Shown: positions 9,444 through 19,015 of the stretch, piece by piece | Position numbering within the stretch: position 1 is the first letter of the stretch | Layout: each line of letters opens with the position of its first letter | From: Blastomonas fulva | Lineage (GTDB): Bacteria > Pseudomonadota > Alphaproteobacteria > Sphingomonadales > Sphingomonadaceae | Length of the DNA stretch: 64,000 nt | Direction: 5' to 3' | Assembly (NCBI RefSeq): GCF_003431825.1 | Contig: NZ_CP020083.1 | Location: forward strand, 186,001 to 250,000 | Made by a program: the position numbers and the translations under genes | The notes under the pieces: model-generated | Told to the model about the DNA's origin: nothing | Databases searched by the model: none | What the model saw: the letters and a program-made list of their open reading frames with translations, nothing else

Positions 9444-10532
9444 ATGTCTATTGAATCGTTGCAGCAAGTACTTGGCGTTGAAAGCGTGTTGTTCGGCGTG
9501 GCCGATGTTGCCGAGCACACCCGTTTCTGGGCAGATTTTGGACTCCCGCTGGAATTTGCAAGTGACATTGAAAGCATTTTCCGCCTCCAGTCGGGGAGCC
9601 GGGTGATCGTGTTGCAACACGGCGACCCTCGGCTGCCAAGCCCGGATCCGTTCGATGGCGACGGCATCAAGGAAACCGTGTGGGGCATCGATACGGCTGA
9701 GTCGCTGGAAAATATCGCCACGAGCCTGGCTAGAGAGGTGGAGCTTCGCTACGACGCCGATGGTACTGTCCATTGCGTATGCCCTGATGGTCAACCCATC
9801 GCGCTGCGCGTCTGGACCAAGCGCGCCGTGGTGTCAGAGGCCAGCCCGGTCAATACCCCTTCGAGCTGGCCGCGCTTCAACCAGCATCGCATATGGCGCA
9901 AACGCGCCATCCCTAAAACTATCAACCACGTGGTGTTCTTCTCACCCGATTACGTCGGCAGCTTCGAATTTTACGAACGACACCTTGGCTTTCGCTATGT
10001 CGATCACTCCAAGGGCACCGGCATTTTCGCTCGAGCCAGTGGCACCTACGAGCACCACTCAATCTTTTGGGTAAACTGCGACCTTCCCATAGCACCCGAT
10101 CATTTCAAGTTCATGCATATCGCGTTTGGCTGCGACGACATCGACGAAGTCATGCTCGGGGCGAATATCATGGACAACAAGGGTTGGAAGAACACGACGA
10201 TGAATACGAGCGGAGGCATATCGCGCCACCGCATTTCGAGTGCCATCTATTATTATTGCGAGATTCCTGGACGCGCTGGCGAAGCTGAGTATCATGCTGA
10301 TACTGATTATCTGGATGATAACTGGGTTCCGCGTGCTTGGGATTTCAAGTTTGGTTCGTTGCTATGGTCTCACAATGCACCCGCGATATTCCGCGGCGAT
10401 GATATTCCGTGGGACATGGTTTTCGATGCTGATCGTCGAAGCTTTGAACCTTATCGTCGCGAAAAGCCGGGCAAGCAACCGATAGACGGCGACCTCGCAA
10501 AGCTGACGGCAGATGATGAGCATGCAATTTGA
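9444..10532 (+). CDS. Two-domain VOC protein, extradiol-dioxygenase-like
   Basis: The 362-residue protein has two VOC modules. The first (about 1-130) is degenerate. The second begins KTINHVVFFSPDYVGSFEFYERHLGF and contains His in NHVVF, His in FMHIAFG and Glu in GEAEYHADTDY, the His-His-Glu facial triad of type I extradiol dioxygenases. It also carries WDFKFGSLLWSHN near the C-terminus. Length and layout match bacterial extradiol ring-cleavage enzymes, although a lyase or hydratase role cannot be excluded. It is convergent with the Rieske gene and separated from the LysR gene by 125 bases in which no gene is seen. Confidence 0.8.
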   Translation: MSIESLQQVLGVESVLFGVADVAEHTRFWADFGLPLEFASDIESIFRLQSGSRVIVLQHGDPRLPSPDPFDGDGIKETVWGIDTAESLENIATSLAREVELRYDADGTVHCVCPDGQPIALRVWTKRAVVSEASPVNTPSSWPRFNQHRIWRKRAIPKTINHVVFFSPDYVGSFEFYERHLGFRYVDHSKGTGIFARASGTYEHHSIFWVNCDLPIAPDHFKFMHIAFGCDDIDEVMLGANIMDNKGWKNTTMNTSGGISRHRISSAIYYYCEIPGRAGEAEYHADTDYLDDNWVPRAWDFKFGSLLWSHNAPAIFRGDDIPWDMVFDADRRSFEPYRREKPGKQPIDGDLAKLTADDEHAI

Positions 10533-10550
10533 CGCGCCGCCCAAGGCGGA

Positions 10551-11579
10551 TCATGGGTCGACGGCATTTTCCTGCAATATCATTCGCTCCAGCATGCGTC
10601 GTGCTCGTGTTCCGCCTTGGTCGATGCCGAGGGAAACGGGTTTCTCCTTCCAGAAATCCCGACCTCGAACATTCGCGTATGCAGCTTCGATGATGGGTTT
10701 GTCTTCCATATCAAACGCGCTGGCGAACATGGTACGAAGCATTTCATCTGTGTCGGGGCTATCGAGATCATGGAAACGCGTAGATGACCAGAAATAGTGT
10801 GTAGTATCTTCGTCTGCTGGCGTAAGAATATGGGCCTGCGGGATTTCCAAGCCTGCACCACGATCCGCGCCATGGGGCGTCACGCCTACATTCAACCGCA
10901 TGGTAGCTGGGGCATTCCAGCGCATGTCCAGCCAGTGGTCGACACGAGTATCTGCCGGAAAAACATCCTGCGCCATCGACGGTGGAGAAATGTTGGGCAT
11001 CCACCAGTTGGAGTAAAGGGTCTTGCCGTCGACCTTCACCGAATGCTGGCCGGCAAAAATGACACCCTGGCCCGCGAAGGTACCTTTATGCACAAACTCG
11101 ATATGCGACAGGTCCAGAAGGTTGTCAGTTCCATATTCATAGTTCGCGCGCATCAGCGTGTAGCCGCGGATCGTGCGGCTATGCGACGCATCTGGAATGA
11201 AGCTGAAATCAGGGATGCAGGTGAGGTCCGCTCGTTCTGGTGCGCCGCCCCAGAGCCAGACAATGTCATCCTTCACGACGACCTTGTAGCTTGGGATATC
11301 AGAACCCGCCGGCGCGCGATCAGAAAACGGATTGTAGACACACTTGCCTTCGGCAGAAAATGCCAGGCCGTGATATCCGCATACCACTCGGTCGCCATCG
11401 CGGACACCTCTGGACAGTGGCGCAAAACGATGTGGGCAGCGATCCAGGAGGGCGGCGACAGAACCATCGGCCAGACGAAAAAAGAAAATCGGTTTGTCCG
11501 CAATGCGACGGGCAAGCCCGGCAGGGCCGACCTCGTCGGCCCAACCGCCCATATACCAAGCATCCCTCAACCAGACCAT
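10551..11579 (-). CDS. Rieske non-haem iron oxygenase, VanA-like
   Basis: The 342-residue oxygenase has the Rieske centre CPHRFAPLSRG...CGYHGLAF (C-x-H and C-x2-H) in the first 80 residues and the mononuclear-iron segment NLLDLSHIEFVH near 155. The C-terminal half has the vanillate-demethylase-type pattern (HYFWSSTRF, DTDEMLRTMFASAFDMED). Such single-component oxygenases O-demethylate or hydroxylate aromatic acids and need a separate reductase. No reductase gene is seen nearby. It lies downstream of the TonB receptor on the same strand, with a strong stem-loop between them. Confidence 0.9.
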   Translation of the reverse strand: MVWLRDAWYMGGWADEVGPAGLARRIADKPIFFFRLADGSVAALLDRCPHRFAPLSRGVRDGDRVVCGYHGLAFSAEGKCVYNPFSDRAPAGSDIPSYKVVVKDDIVWLWGGAPERADLTCIPDFSFIPDASHSRTIRGYTLMRANYEYGTDNLLDLSHIEFVHKGTFAGQGVIFAGQHSVKVDGKTLYSNWWMPNISPPSMAQDVFPADTRVDHWLDMRWNAPATMRLNVGVTPHGADRGAGLEIPQAHILTPADEDTTHYFWSSTRFHDLDSPDTDEMLRTMFASAFDMEDKPIIEAAYANVRGRDFWKEKPVSLGIDQGGTRARRMLERMILQENAVDP

Positions 11580-11606
11580 CTGCCAGCCCCTAACGTGTAA
11601 CTATGA

Positions 11607-11643
11607 AATCACCTGCGGTTGCACTTCACAACCACAGGTGATT
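11607..11643. repeat. Intercistronic stem-loop between TonB receptor and Rieske oxygenase
   Basis: Two 15-base arms (AATCACCTGCGGTTG and CAACCACAGGTGATT) pair at 14 of 15 positions around a 7-base loop. The hairpin lies 21 bases after the receptor stop and 27 bases before the Rieske ATG, both on the minus strand. No run of T follows. An mRNA-stability or attenuation element is therefore as likely as a terminator. Confidence 0.7.
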
Positions 11644-11664
11644 GATGCTCAACCGAGATCGCGG

Positions 11665-13995
11665 TCAAAAGTTGAACGACGCCCGCAGGCCATAGGTACG
11701 TGGCGGGCGCAATACCGAGTAAACCGTCTGGAGGACGGGGCGCACGACGGTACCGCCAAGTATCGTTTCATCTTCGATGTTGTTCATGAACGCGGTCAGC
11801 GACCAACGCTTGTCCGGACCTTCCAATGTGACATAGGCATCCGACGTCATGTAGCCACCCTGCCGCTGCTCGGGCAGATATTCGATATTGGTGAAGCGGC
11901 TGGATTCAATTCGTGTGCGGGCACCGAGAACAAATGTCAGATCGCCTACCGGTATCTCGTGGTCATAGCCCAGATTCAAAGAGAACTTTGGAGAGTTGAT
12001 CGTCGGGAACCCCGAGCAATTGATGTCAAACAGCCGTGAAGGAATTGGTGTTCCCGGGTTAGCCTGACGGCCGTTCGTGATCGCGCATCCATTGCGGATT
12101 GGCCCACCAGAGGCGGAAATCGCGGTATATGCCAGCGCCTTGTACTTGGCATTGAGATACTGGAAGTCGACCGAGAACAGGCCGTGATCGCCGACTTTGA
12201 CGCGCAGTTCTGTATCCACCCCAAACATTCTGGCGCGACCGGCATTGATGGTAACGCCGCCAGGAACCGAAATAGGCCCTGACTGGACAGGTCCCACGAA
12301 CGAGATCTGCTGGTCGGTATAATCCCAGTAGAACCCTTCGAGGTTGAGTTGAATGCGGCCGTTTAAGAACCGGTTTTTGGAACCCACAGTGTATGCAGTG
12401 AGCTTTTCCGGCCTGAACGTATTGTTCGGCGGGGAAGCTACGAAGAACCCTCCTGCCTTGAACCCGGTTGCGACGTTGGCATACAGGAGTGAAGCATCTG
12501 CGATGTCAGCTTCCACACCAAGTTTCCAGGTGAACCGCTTGAATTGCTGATCGCCAGCAAACGGTGCACCAAGCGGAGGAAGCACCACGCCAGGCAGACC
12601 GCCAGATGCAAGGGCTGTCAGCTGTGTGCGGTCCTCCTTGGTGTAGCGCCCGCCTGCGACAATTCGGAAGGTGTCGGTAACTGAATAGGTCCCCTGGCCA
12701 AAGGCAGCATAGCTCTTTGTGCCCAAATTGGGGGTGAATCTTGTCGTCGAGATCGTGCCCTGATCAAAGAAGTTGAGGGCAGACTGGTCTTCGTCGAAAT
12801 AGTAGCCGCCCAGCACGTATTGGAAGGGCGAACTGCCATTCGAGGACAGTCGGACTTCCAGCGACGTCTGCTTGCTCACCTCATCCGTCCGGGTCAGAAA
12901 ACCCGGCGCATAACCATCATATTTGTTATCGCTGCGTCGATATGCAGGGACGATCGTCAGTGTTGCAAAACCGAGGTCGCCCTCGATTTCAGCGCTGATT
13001 CCGTAATAATCTGAGTCTACAAAACCGTCTGCGCGTGGTGGAGCGACACATCCACTTCTCACAAAGCCGCCAAAGCCGCCACAGAAGGGCGGAGCGAACA
13101 GCGTGCCTGCGAATGCAGCGAGAGCTGCCACGCTGCGAGGGTCGGATCCACCAATCCTGCGTGAAAGTGCAGGAGCAGCATAGCCTGCACTCACTCCAAC
13201 AGGAAATGCTGACCCTGGCGACAACACGCTGCCAATGCCCTGGCCACCTTGATGGAAATAGTCTGCAGACACGAGGATTGACCAGCCATCAGTCGGCTTT
13301 GCGAGGATGGAGGCGCGCACTGCCTGGCCGCTATCGTCCTGATACCCATCCGAAAGATAGCCATCACGATCGACGATCTGCGTCGCCAGACGCACCGCCA
13401 CGTTCTCGCCAATCGGCAGGTTCAGAGCCCCCGCCAGCTTCAGGCTGTCGTAGTTCCCGTATTCGAACGTGGCATTTCCGCCAAATTCGCCAAGAATGGG
13501 CCTGCGGGGAATAACGTTGATTGCACCGCCGGTGGCATTGCGTCCGTACAGAGTACCTTGCGGACCTTTGACAACTTCAACTCGCTCCAGATCGTAGAAG
13601 ATTCCGCCGAGCGATGAAGGCCGAGCGATAAAGACGCCACCGACATTCAGGGCAATCGCATTTTCCGCGAACGAGTTGCCTTGTTGCGAACCTACGCCAC
13701 GCAGGTAGAGGCTCAGGGAGGTGCCTGCTGCAGGTTGGACGACAAGCGAGGGGACGAGACGTGACAGGCCGACAGCATCTGATGCCCCTGCGTTGATGAT
13801 GGCATCCCCTGAAACGGCGGACACGGCTACTGCCACCTTCTGGAGACTTTCTTCACGACGCTGAGCTGTAACAACGATCTCTTCAAGCCCACCTGTTTCT
13901 GGTTGGCCTTGCGTCGCCTCTTGAGCAAGCGTGGGCGCCGATACGGATATTGCAGCAAGCGCGACGCTGCAACGCAGCACGAATCTGTTGGTCAT
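11665..13995 (-). CDS. TonB-dependent outer-membrane receptor
   Basis: The 776-residue protein has a signal peptide (about 1-24, cleavage after APTLAQ), a TonB-box-like LEEIVVTAQRREESLQ, and a plug domain (about 45-165, including RVEVVKGPQGTLYGRNATGGAINV). A 22-strand-type beta barrel ends in LRASFNF with a terminal Phe. AGGGGAGG precedes the ATG. This sphingomonad-type receptor probably imports a catabolic substrate, since it is followed by the Rieske gene and flanked by aromatic-degradation genes; no siderophore gene is nearby. Substrate assignment is inference. Confidence 0.93.
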   Translation of the reverse strand: MTNRFVLRCSVALAAISVSAPTLAQEATQGQPETGGLEEIVVTAQRREESLQKVAVAVSAVSGDAIINAGASDAVGLSRLVPSLVVQPAAGTSLSLYLRGVGSQQGNSFAENAIALNVGGVFIARPSSLGGIFYDLERVEVVKGPQGTLYGRNATGGAINVIPRRPILGEFGGNATFEYGNYDSLKLAGALNLPIGENVAVRLATQIVDRDGYLSDGYQDDSGQAVRASILAKPTDGWSILVSADYFHQGGQGIGSVLSPGSAFPVGVSAGYAAPALSRRIGGSDPRSVAALAAFAGTLFAPPFCGGFGGFVRSGCVAPPRADGFVDSDYYGISAEIEGDLGFATLTIVPAYRRSDNKYDGYAPGFLTRTDEVSKQTSLEVRLSSNGSSPFQYVLGGYYFDEDQSALNFFDQGTISTTRFTPNLGTKSYAAFGQGTYSVTDTFRIVAGGRYTKEDRTQLTALASGGLPGVVLPPLGAPFAGDQQFKRFTWKLGVEADIADASLLYANVATGFKAGGFFVASPPNNTFRPEKLTAYTVGSKNRFLNGRIQLNLEGFYWDYTDQQISFVGPVQSGPISVPGGVTINAGRARMFGVDTELRVKVGDHGLFSVDFQYLNAKYKALAYTAISASGGPIRNGCAITNGRQANPGTPIPSRLFDINCSGFPTINSPKFSLNLGYDHEIPVGDLTFVLGARTRIESSRFTNIEYLPEQRQGGYMTSDAYVTLEGPDKRWSLTAFMNNIEDETILGGTVVRPVLQTVYSVLRPPRTYGLRASFNF

Positions 13996-14365
13996 ATGCC
14001 TCCCCTAGATCTTTTTTTGAATTGATCGATTTGGGGTAACGCTCAGCTGCCAAGGCGACAAATTGCTTGTCTGGGATTGAAGCTATTCATTGCGTCGATA
14101 CGCTCACCGTCAGCCTATCGTGGGACCGTTCCGAGGCCCCTGTTTGGCAATTTAGTCATTCACCTGTGTCGCTGACAGCGATCCTTGATGACTGCCATGG
14201 GTGGATGAGTGTCAAAGCAAGACAATCTGCTTTCGCAATCGCTTCCGAGGGCATGTAGCCAACATCGAGCCTACGCGCTCGGACCGCGCAGTATAGCTGT
14301 CGCTCGTTACGGCATCCATTCGTCCACTATATTTGAAGCGACCTTTTGAACCGACATGAGGATGC
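13996..14365. other. Intergenic region upstream of the TonB receptor
   Basis: No convincing gene is seen in these 370 bases. The left part holds the receptor's ribosome-binding site and presumably its promoter; the right part trails the pcaF stop. Short open frames here lack ribosome-binding sites and protein-like composition. Confidence 0.6.
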
Positions 14366-15571
14366 CTAAGCCCTCTCGATCAGGAGAGCTGCCCCTTGAC
14401 CGACACCAACGCACATGAACGCAAGAGCAAAACGTCCTTTGATCCTGCGAAGTTCTTCGACCGCCGTCATGATTATCCGGGCACCCGACATGCCCAGCGG
14501 ATGACCCAATGCTATGGCCCCACCGTTCGGATTTACCCGGCCGTCGGCGAACGGATCGATATCAAGTTCTCTCAGACTAGCGACGGCCTGACTTGCAAAT
14601 GCCTCATTCAATTCGATCACGTCGAGATCGCTTACTACAAGGCCGCATCGCGATAATACCCTGAGTGCGGCCTCCACCGGGCCAATCCCCATGATGCGTG
14701 GGGCGACACCTACACTGGCCATGCCCAGTATCCGGGCGCGCGGGGTCAACCCGCACCTGCTTGCGGCTTCGGCAGTGGAAATGATCATAGCCGCTGCGCC
14801 GTCATTCAGACCAGATGCATTGCCCGCGGTGACAGTCCCATCGGTACGCACGATAGGCTTGAGTCGTGCCAGAGCGTCGAGGGTGCTGATGCGCGGGTGC
14901 TCGTCGCAGTCGAAAATTTGAGGCGGCTGCTTTGACCGCGCGATGTCCACAGGGTCGATTTCAGCTGCAAACCGCCCTGACCTGATCGCGCGGTCAGCCT
15001 TCTCCTGGCTGGCGCAGGCGAAGCGGTCCTGGTCCTCGCGGCTGACATTCCATTGCTCGGCCACATGCTCGGCGGTCTGCGGCATCGTATCGACACCATA
15101 GGCGGCTTTCATCGCCGGGTTCACAAAGCGCCACCCTAATGTCGTGTCCTCAATCATCTGAGTTCGGTCGAATGCGTTGCCGGCCTTGCCCAATACGTAA
15201 GGCGCCCGCGTCATGCTTTCGGCCCCGCCTGCAATGATGAGGCTGGCATCGCCCGATCGGATTGCCTGAGCCGCGATGCCGATGGCATTCAGGCCTGAGG
15301 CGCAAAGCCTGTTGACCGTAACGCCTGGCACTGTTTCAGGAAGGCCAGCCAGAAGCGCTGCCATCCTTGCGACATTGCGATTGTCCTCACCGGCCTGGTT
15401 GGCACAACCAAGAATGACGTCGTCAATATCAGCGTCCGCGAGAGTGGGGTTGCGCCGCAGCAATGCGCGGATGGGCAGCGCCGCCAGATCGTCTGCACGA
15501 ATAGCGGAGAGCGAACCGTTCAGCTTGCCGATAGGTGTACGAATGGCATCGCAGATGAAGGCTTCGTTCAT
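14366..15571 (-). CDS. pcaF: 3-oxoadipyl-CoA thiolase
   Basis: The 401-residue thiolase has the acyl-enzyme Cys90 in NRLCASGLNAIG, the His of GGAIALGHPLGMSGAR and the proton-relay Cys of FMCVGVGQGAALLIERA. PcaF-type features include ADDLAALPIRAL, GCANQAGEDNRNVARMA and MTRAPYVLGKA. It cleaves 3-oxoadipyl-CoA to succinyl-CoA and acetyl-CoA, the last step of the beta-ketoadipate pathway. Its ATG overlaps the pcaD stop, and it is the last gene of the minus-strand catBCA-benABD-pcaIJDF operon. Confidence 0.95.
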   Translation of the reverse strand: MNEAFICDAIRTPIGKLNGSLSAIRADDLAALPIRALLRRNPTLADADIDDVILGCANQAGEDNRNVARMAALLAGLPETVPGVTVNRLCASGLNAIGIAAQAIRSGDASLIIAGGAESMTRAPYVLGKAGNAFDRTQMIEDTTLGWRFVNPAMKAAYGVDTMPQTAEHVAEQWNVSREDQDRFACASQEKADRAIRSGRFAAEIDPVDIARSKQPPQIFDCDEHPRISTLDALARLKPIVRTDGTVTAGNASGLNDGAAAMIISTAEAASRCGLTPRARILGMASVGVAPRIMGIGPVEAALRVLSRCGLVVSDLDVIELNEAFASQAVASLRELDIDPFADGRVNPNGGAIALGHPLGMSGARIIMTAVEELRRIKGRFALAFMCVGVGQGAALLIERA

Positions 15572-16359
15572 GAATTCATCGCCCCTGCAAAAAAGGCGGT
15601 TAGATGCGCCGCCAGAGATTCTGGTGCTTCGAGCGGCGCAAGGTGCGCCGTCGGCAACCTCACATGTCTGGAGCCTGCAATGCTGGCCAAAAGATAGTCG
15701 CCATGACCTGGAAGCGGCGTCGAGCTATCAAGATCGCCTGTCATTACCGCAGTGGGTTGCGCGATAGCGGTTATCCGATGGGCGATATCCATGTCGCGAA
15801 TGGCAGCAGCGCAGCCTGAATAGCCAGCAGGATCCATTTTTATAAGGCCGCGCCGGATGCTCGCTGCGACTGCAGGCTCCCGCGCGGTAAATTGTTCGGA
15901 CAGGAAGCGTCCCATCAACAGATCGACCAGGCCTAGCATACCGCTTGTGCGAACCTTGGACACACGATCTGCCCATGCCGCTTTGTCCATGGTTGCAGAC
16001 GTACAGATCAACGCCAGCGCATCACACCGCTCAGGCTGTGAAAGCGCCATTTCCATGGCGATCATGCCGCCGAGAGACACCCCGGCAATGGCAGCCGAAG
16101 ACAAACCGGCAGCATCCATCGATCCAAGCACGTCGCTTGCCAGTGCGCCAAGCGTGTAATCACCGCTGACGATGTCGGAGGCACCATGACCCCGGGTGTC
16201 GATGGTCAGCACCCGGAACGATTTACGCAGATCCGGCAGGCAGGCAGCCCACAGTCCCATATCCGTACCGATCGAATTCAGCAGGACGAGTGCTGGAGCT
16301 TCGTCACACCCTTCAAGCTTCCAGTAAATCCTGGGCCCAGTTTGCGTGCTGAACGGCAT
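15568..16359 (-). CDS. pcaD: 3-oxoadipate enol-lactonase
   Basis: This 263-residue alpha/beta hydrolase has Ser95 in GVSLGG, an Asp in MTGDLDSSTP and a His in LPTAHLAPLE, the PcaD/CatD pattern. It also has DTRGHGASD near residue 54. It hydrolyses 3-oxoadipate enol-lactone to 3-oxoadipate. The true start is at 16359 (MPFSTQTGP). There the ATG overlaps the pcaJ stop by one base (TGATG), and the frame upstream reads through pcaJ. It stands between pcaJ and pcaF, with coupling on both sides. Confidence 0.94.
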   Translation of the reverse strand: MPFSTQTGPRIYWKLEGCDEAPALVLLNSIGTDMGLWAACLPDLRKSFRVLTIDTRGHGASDIVSGDYTLGALASDVLGSMDAAGLSSAAIAGVSLGGMIAMEMALSQPERCDALALICTSATMDKAAWADRVSKVRTSGMLGLVDLLMGRFLSEQFTAREPAVAASIRRGLIKMDPAGYSGCAAAIRDMDIAHRITAIAQPTAVMTGDLDSSTPLPGHGDYLLASIAGSRHVRLPTAHLAPLEAPESLAAHLTAFFAGAMNS

Positions 16360-17024
16360 CAGTTCTGTCTTGCTGCCGCAAAGGTTGAAACATCGATAGG
16401 TGCTCCGGTTTTGCTCAGCACCTCGTCTACCGTAACATCCGGCGCCAGCTCGACTAGCGTAAGCCCACCTTCCTTGCGATCGACGGAAATCACGGCCAGG
16501 TCCGAGACAATCAGGTCCACCACGCGGCGTCCGGTCAACGGAAGCGTACACTTTTCAAGGATCTTGGGCGCACCCGACTTGGCTATGTGATCCATCACAA
16601 CGACGATCCGTTTGACCCCGGCGACGAGGTCCATCGCGCCTCCCATGCCCTTCACCATCTTGCCGGGAATGGTCCAGTTGGCGAGATCGCCATTCATGCC
16701 GACTTCCATTGCTCCCAGAACGGCCATGTCGATATGACCGCCGCGGATCATCGCGAAGCTGTCTGCCGAGGAAAAGAAGCTGGATGTAGGCAGAGCCGTG
16801 ATAGTCTGCTTGCCGGCATTGATCAGGTCAGGATCCGCTTCTCCTTCATAAGGAAATGGTCCGATGCCAAGCATGCCATTTTCGCTCTGCAAGGTAACTT
16901 TCATTCCCGCCGGAACGTAATTCGCCACGAGCGTGGGAATGCCAATACCCAGATTGACGTAATCGCCATCGTGGAGTTCCATTGCAGCACGCGCCGCCAT
17001 CTGATTGCGGTTCCATGGCATCAT
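16359..17024 (-). CDS. pcaJ: 3-oxoadipate CoA-transferase subunit B
   Basis: The 221-residue class I CoA-transferase beta subunit has the catalytic Glu48 in [38 protein letters not shown] and [17 protein letters not shown] are the family's standard segments. With PcaI it moves CoA from succinyl-CoA to 3-oxoadipate. It overlaps pcaI upstream (ATGA) and pcaD downstream (TGATG), consistent with stoichiometric expression of the two subunits. Confidence 0.95.
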   Translation of the reverse strand: MMPWNRNQMAARAAMELHDGDYVNLGIGIPTLVANYVPAGMKVTLQSENGMLGIGPFPYEGEADPDLINAGKQTITALPTSSFFSSADSFAMIRGGHIDMAVLGAMEVGMNGDLANWTIPGKMVKGMGGAMDLVAGVKRIVVVMDHIAKSGAPKILEKCTLPLTGRRVVDLIVSDLAVISVDRKEGGLTLVELAPDVTVDEVLSKTGAPIDVSTFAAARQN

Positions 17025-17728
17025 GCGATCTCCCGTGGACGGACCGTCAGCTTCTCGATGCGCTTTTCGTTGATTGTGGAAAGCACGATGCGGTCGACAT
17101 ATATGCCCGGAGTGTGGATGCAGTCGGGGTCGAATGTGCCCGCAGGCACGATTTCCTCCACCTCGACAACGGTGACTTTCGCTGCGGTCGCCATGTTGGG
17201 ATTGAAGTTGCGCGCAGTACGACGGAACATCAGATTGCCTTCCGGGTCAGCGCGCCAAGCCTTGATGATTGCAAGGTCTGCCCGCAGCCAGGTTTCGCGC
17301 ACGTATTCTTCTCCCTCAAACACCTCGAGAGGCTTTCCTTCGGCGACCAGTGTTCCAACGCCAGTACGGGTGTAAAATGCGGGGATACCTGCGCCCCCTG
17401 CCCTGATCCGCTCGGCGAGAGTCCCTTGCGGATTGAGCTCCAGATCGAGATCTCCTGAAAGGTAGAGGTCTTCAAAGAGCTTGTTCTCACCGACATAGGA
17501 CGAAATCATCTTTCGAATCTGGCGACTTTCGAGCAGCATCCACAGGCCGAAACCGTCAGCGCCGGCATTGTTCGAGATCACCGTCAGATTGCGCACCCCT
17601 GCCTTACGAATTTCGGGAATCAAGCTTTCGGGGTTTCCGGAAAGGCCAAACCCGCCGGACATGATGGTCATGCCGTCAAAGAGAACTCCGGACACTGCAG
17701 CTGCAGGGCTTGAATAGATTTTTGACAT
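17021..17728 (-). CDS. pcaI: 3-oxoadipate CoA-transferase subunit A
   Basis: The 235-residue class I CoA-transferase alpha subunit has [16 protein letters not shown] near residue 25, [31 protein letters not shown] and [21 protein letters not shown]. It pairs with PcaJ, whose ATG overlaps the pcaI stop. The start lies 17 bases after the benD stop, so the pca genes continue the ben transcript. Confidence 0.95.
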   Translation of the reverse strand: MSKIYSSPAAAVSGVLFDGMTIMSGGFGLSGNPESLIPEIRKAGVRNLTVISNNAGADGFGLWMLLESRQIRKMISSYVGENKLFEDLYLSGDLDLELNPQGTLAERIRAGGAGIPAFYTRTGVGTLVAEGKPLEVFEGEEYVRETWLRADLAIIKAWRADPEGNLMFRRTARNFNPNMATAAKVTVVEVEEIVPAGTFDPDCIHTPGIYVDRIVLSTINEKRIEKLTVRPREIA

Positions 17729-17745
17729 AGGTTTGCCTTTTGCAA

Positions 17746-18537
17746 TCAGCCAAGGTCGCCGCCGGCGACAGGCAGGACGGTACCGGTGATGTAGCTTGCC
17801 TCGTCCGATGCGAGGAACAGGATAGGTGCAATCTGCTCGTCAAGCGTTGCATACCGCTTGAAGAACGTCGAACTGGTCACCTGCTCGACTGCCTCGGCCA
17901 TCCAAGCCTGCTCTTGTGCCGTGTCGCCCTCAGCATTGCGCGGCACTATGCGGGCTGGCGCTGCGGTACCACCTGGAGCGGTAGCAACAACCCTTATCCC
18001 CTGCTGAGCATATTCCATCGCCAGGCATTGTGTGAGTGCATTAATACCGCCCTTCGAAGCCGAGTATGGCCCACGACGGATGCCACGGGTTGCATTGGAG
18101 GAGACGTTTACGATCGTCCCGGACTGCTGCGCCAGCATGGACGGGAGAACCGCATGGCAGCAGTATAAAGTTGGCATCAAAGAGCGGCGGATCTCGGCAT
18201 CGATCTGATCGGCCGTAAATTCGGCAAACGGTCGCATCCGGATTGCTCCGCCAACATTGTTGATCAGAATATCGATCCTGCCAAACAGCTCGATTGCCTT
18301 GGCCATCGTTGCGAGCGCGCCTGCATGGTCCTCCAGGTCAGCGAGAAACACGTGAGCTGAAGACCCTATTTGAGACGCAACTTCGCTTACCAAATCGGCC
18401 CGGTCGACAAGGAGGACTTGCGCTCCTTCCGCTGCGGCCCGCACCGCCACGCCGCGTCCGATGCCTTGCGCAGCGCCTGTCACGACCATGAATTTGCCTG
18501 CGAAACGACCGCGGAAGGGCTGTGCTGGCTCAGACAT
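17746..18537 (-). CDS. benD: 1,6-dihydroxycyclohexa-2,4-diene-1-carboxylate dehydrogenase
   Basis: The 263-residue SDR has VVTGAAQGIGRG near residue 20, an aspartate-ended beta2 (LLVDRADL) implying NAD, and INNVGG. The catalytic set is a Ser in NVSS, then Tyr and Lys in YSASKGG. It matches BenD/XylL cis-diol dehydrogenases, which oxidise and decarboxylate benzoate cis-diol to catechol. The ATG at 18537 is preferred over 18549: it overlaps the benB stop by 8 bases. Its position after benAB supports the assignment. Confidence 0.93.
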   Translation of the reverse strand: MSEPAQPFRGRFAGKFMVVTGAAQGIGRGVAVRAAAEGAQVLLVDRADLVSEVASQIGSSAHVFLADLEDHAGALATMAKAIELFGRIDILINNVGGAIRMRPFAEFTADQIDAEIRRSLMPTLYCCHAVLPSMLAQQSGTIVNVSSNATRGIRRGPYSASKGGINALTQCLAMEYAQQGIRVVATAPGGTAAPARIVPRNAEGDTAQEQAWMAEAVEQVTSSTFFKRYATLDEQIAPILFLASDEASYITGTVLPVAGGDLG

Positions 18538-19015
18538 GGTAAACGTCAATGACCTGGTGAATGTAATCGTTCTTCAGCACTATTTTCTTGGCGCAGATCC
18601 TGAAGTCGTTGCTGGCGCGCCGCAGCGTGCAGAAGGTAGTGCCAAAGAACTGGCTAGTCGCCTTGAAGCGGTGGCTCAGCGTGTGCCAGTTGTAGCGCAG
18701 ATCGATTTCGCCGCCGCGGTCTTCCAGCAGCTCGATGTTGGCCAGCATGTGTACCGTGCGCGGCTCCGGGGTGCTTGCACTCGAACGTTCCGTTTCGATG
18801 CGGTAGACCCGGTCTTCCAAACCCTGACGGTTGGCGTAGTAGATCAGCGAAATCTGGCTTTGAGGATCAGTGACCAGTTCATCGTCATCAGTCCATGCCG
18901 GCATCCAGTATGTGCAATCCGGCGTGTAGCATTCGAGCCATTCCTGCCATTGCCTGTCATCGAGCAGCCGTGCCTCGCGATAGAGGAACGCTTGCACTTC
19001 GATTAAAGCGCTCAT
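18530..19015 (-). CDS. benB: Benzoate 1,2-dioxygenase small (beta) subunit
   Basis: The 161-residue ring-hydroxylating dioxygenase beta subunit has EVQAFLYREARLLDDRQWQEWL, then CTYWMPAWTDD, YYANRQGLEDRVYRIETERS and FRICAKKIVLKNDYI. It is a structural partner of BenA in the oxygenase heteromultimer. Its ATG overlaps the benA stop (ATGA), and its stop overlaps benD. Confidence 0.95.
   Translation of the reverse strand: MSALIEVQAFLYREARLLDDRQWQEWLECYTPDCTYWMPAWTDDDELVTDPQSQISLIYYANRQGLEDRVYRIETERSSASTPEPRTVHMLANIELLEDRGGEIDLRYNWHTLSHRFKATSQFFGTTFCTLRRASNDFRICAKKIVLKNDYIHQVIDVYHV

Noticed and set aside
14067..14258. Short plus-strand frame upstream of the TonB receptor
   Set aside because: It has no good ribosome-binding site and a composition unlike a protein; it lies in the likely promoter region.
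16359..16551. N-terminal extension of the enol-lactonase to 16551
   Set aside because: The extra 64 codons lie entirely inside pcaJ in another frame and resemble no PcaD sequence; the TGATG overlap marks the real start.
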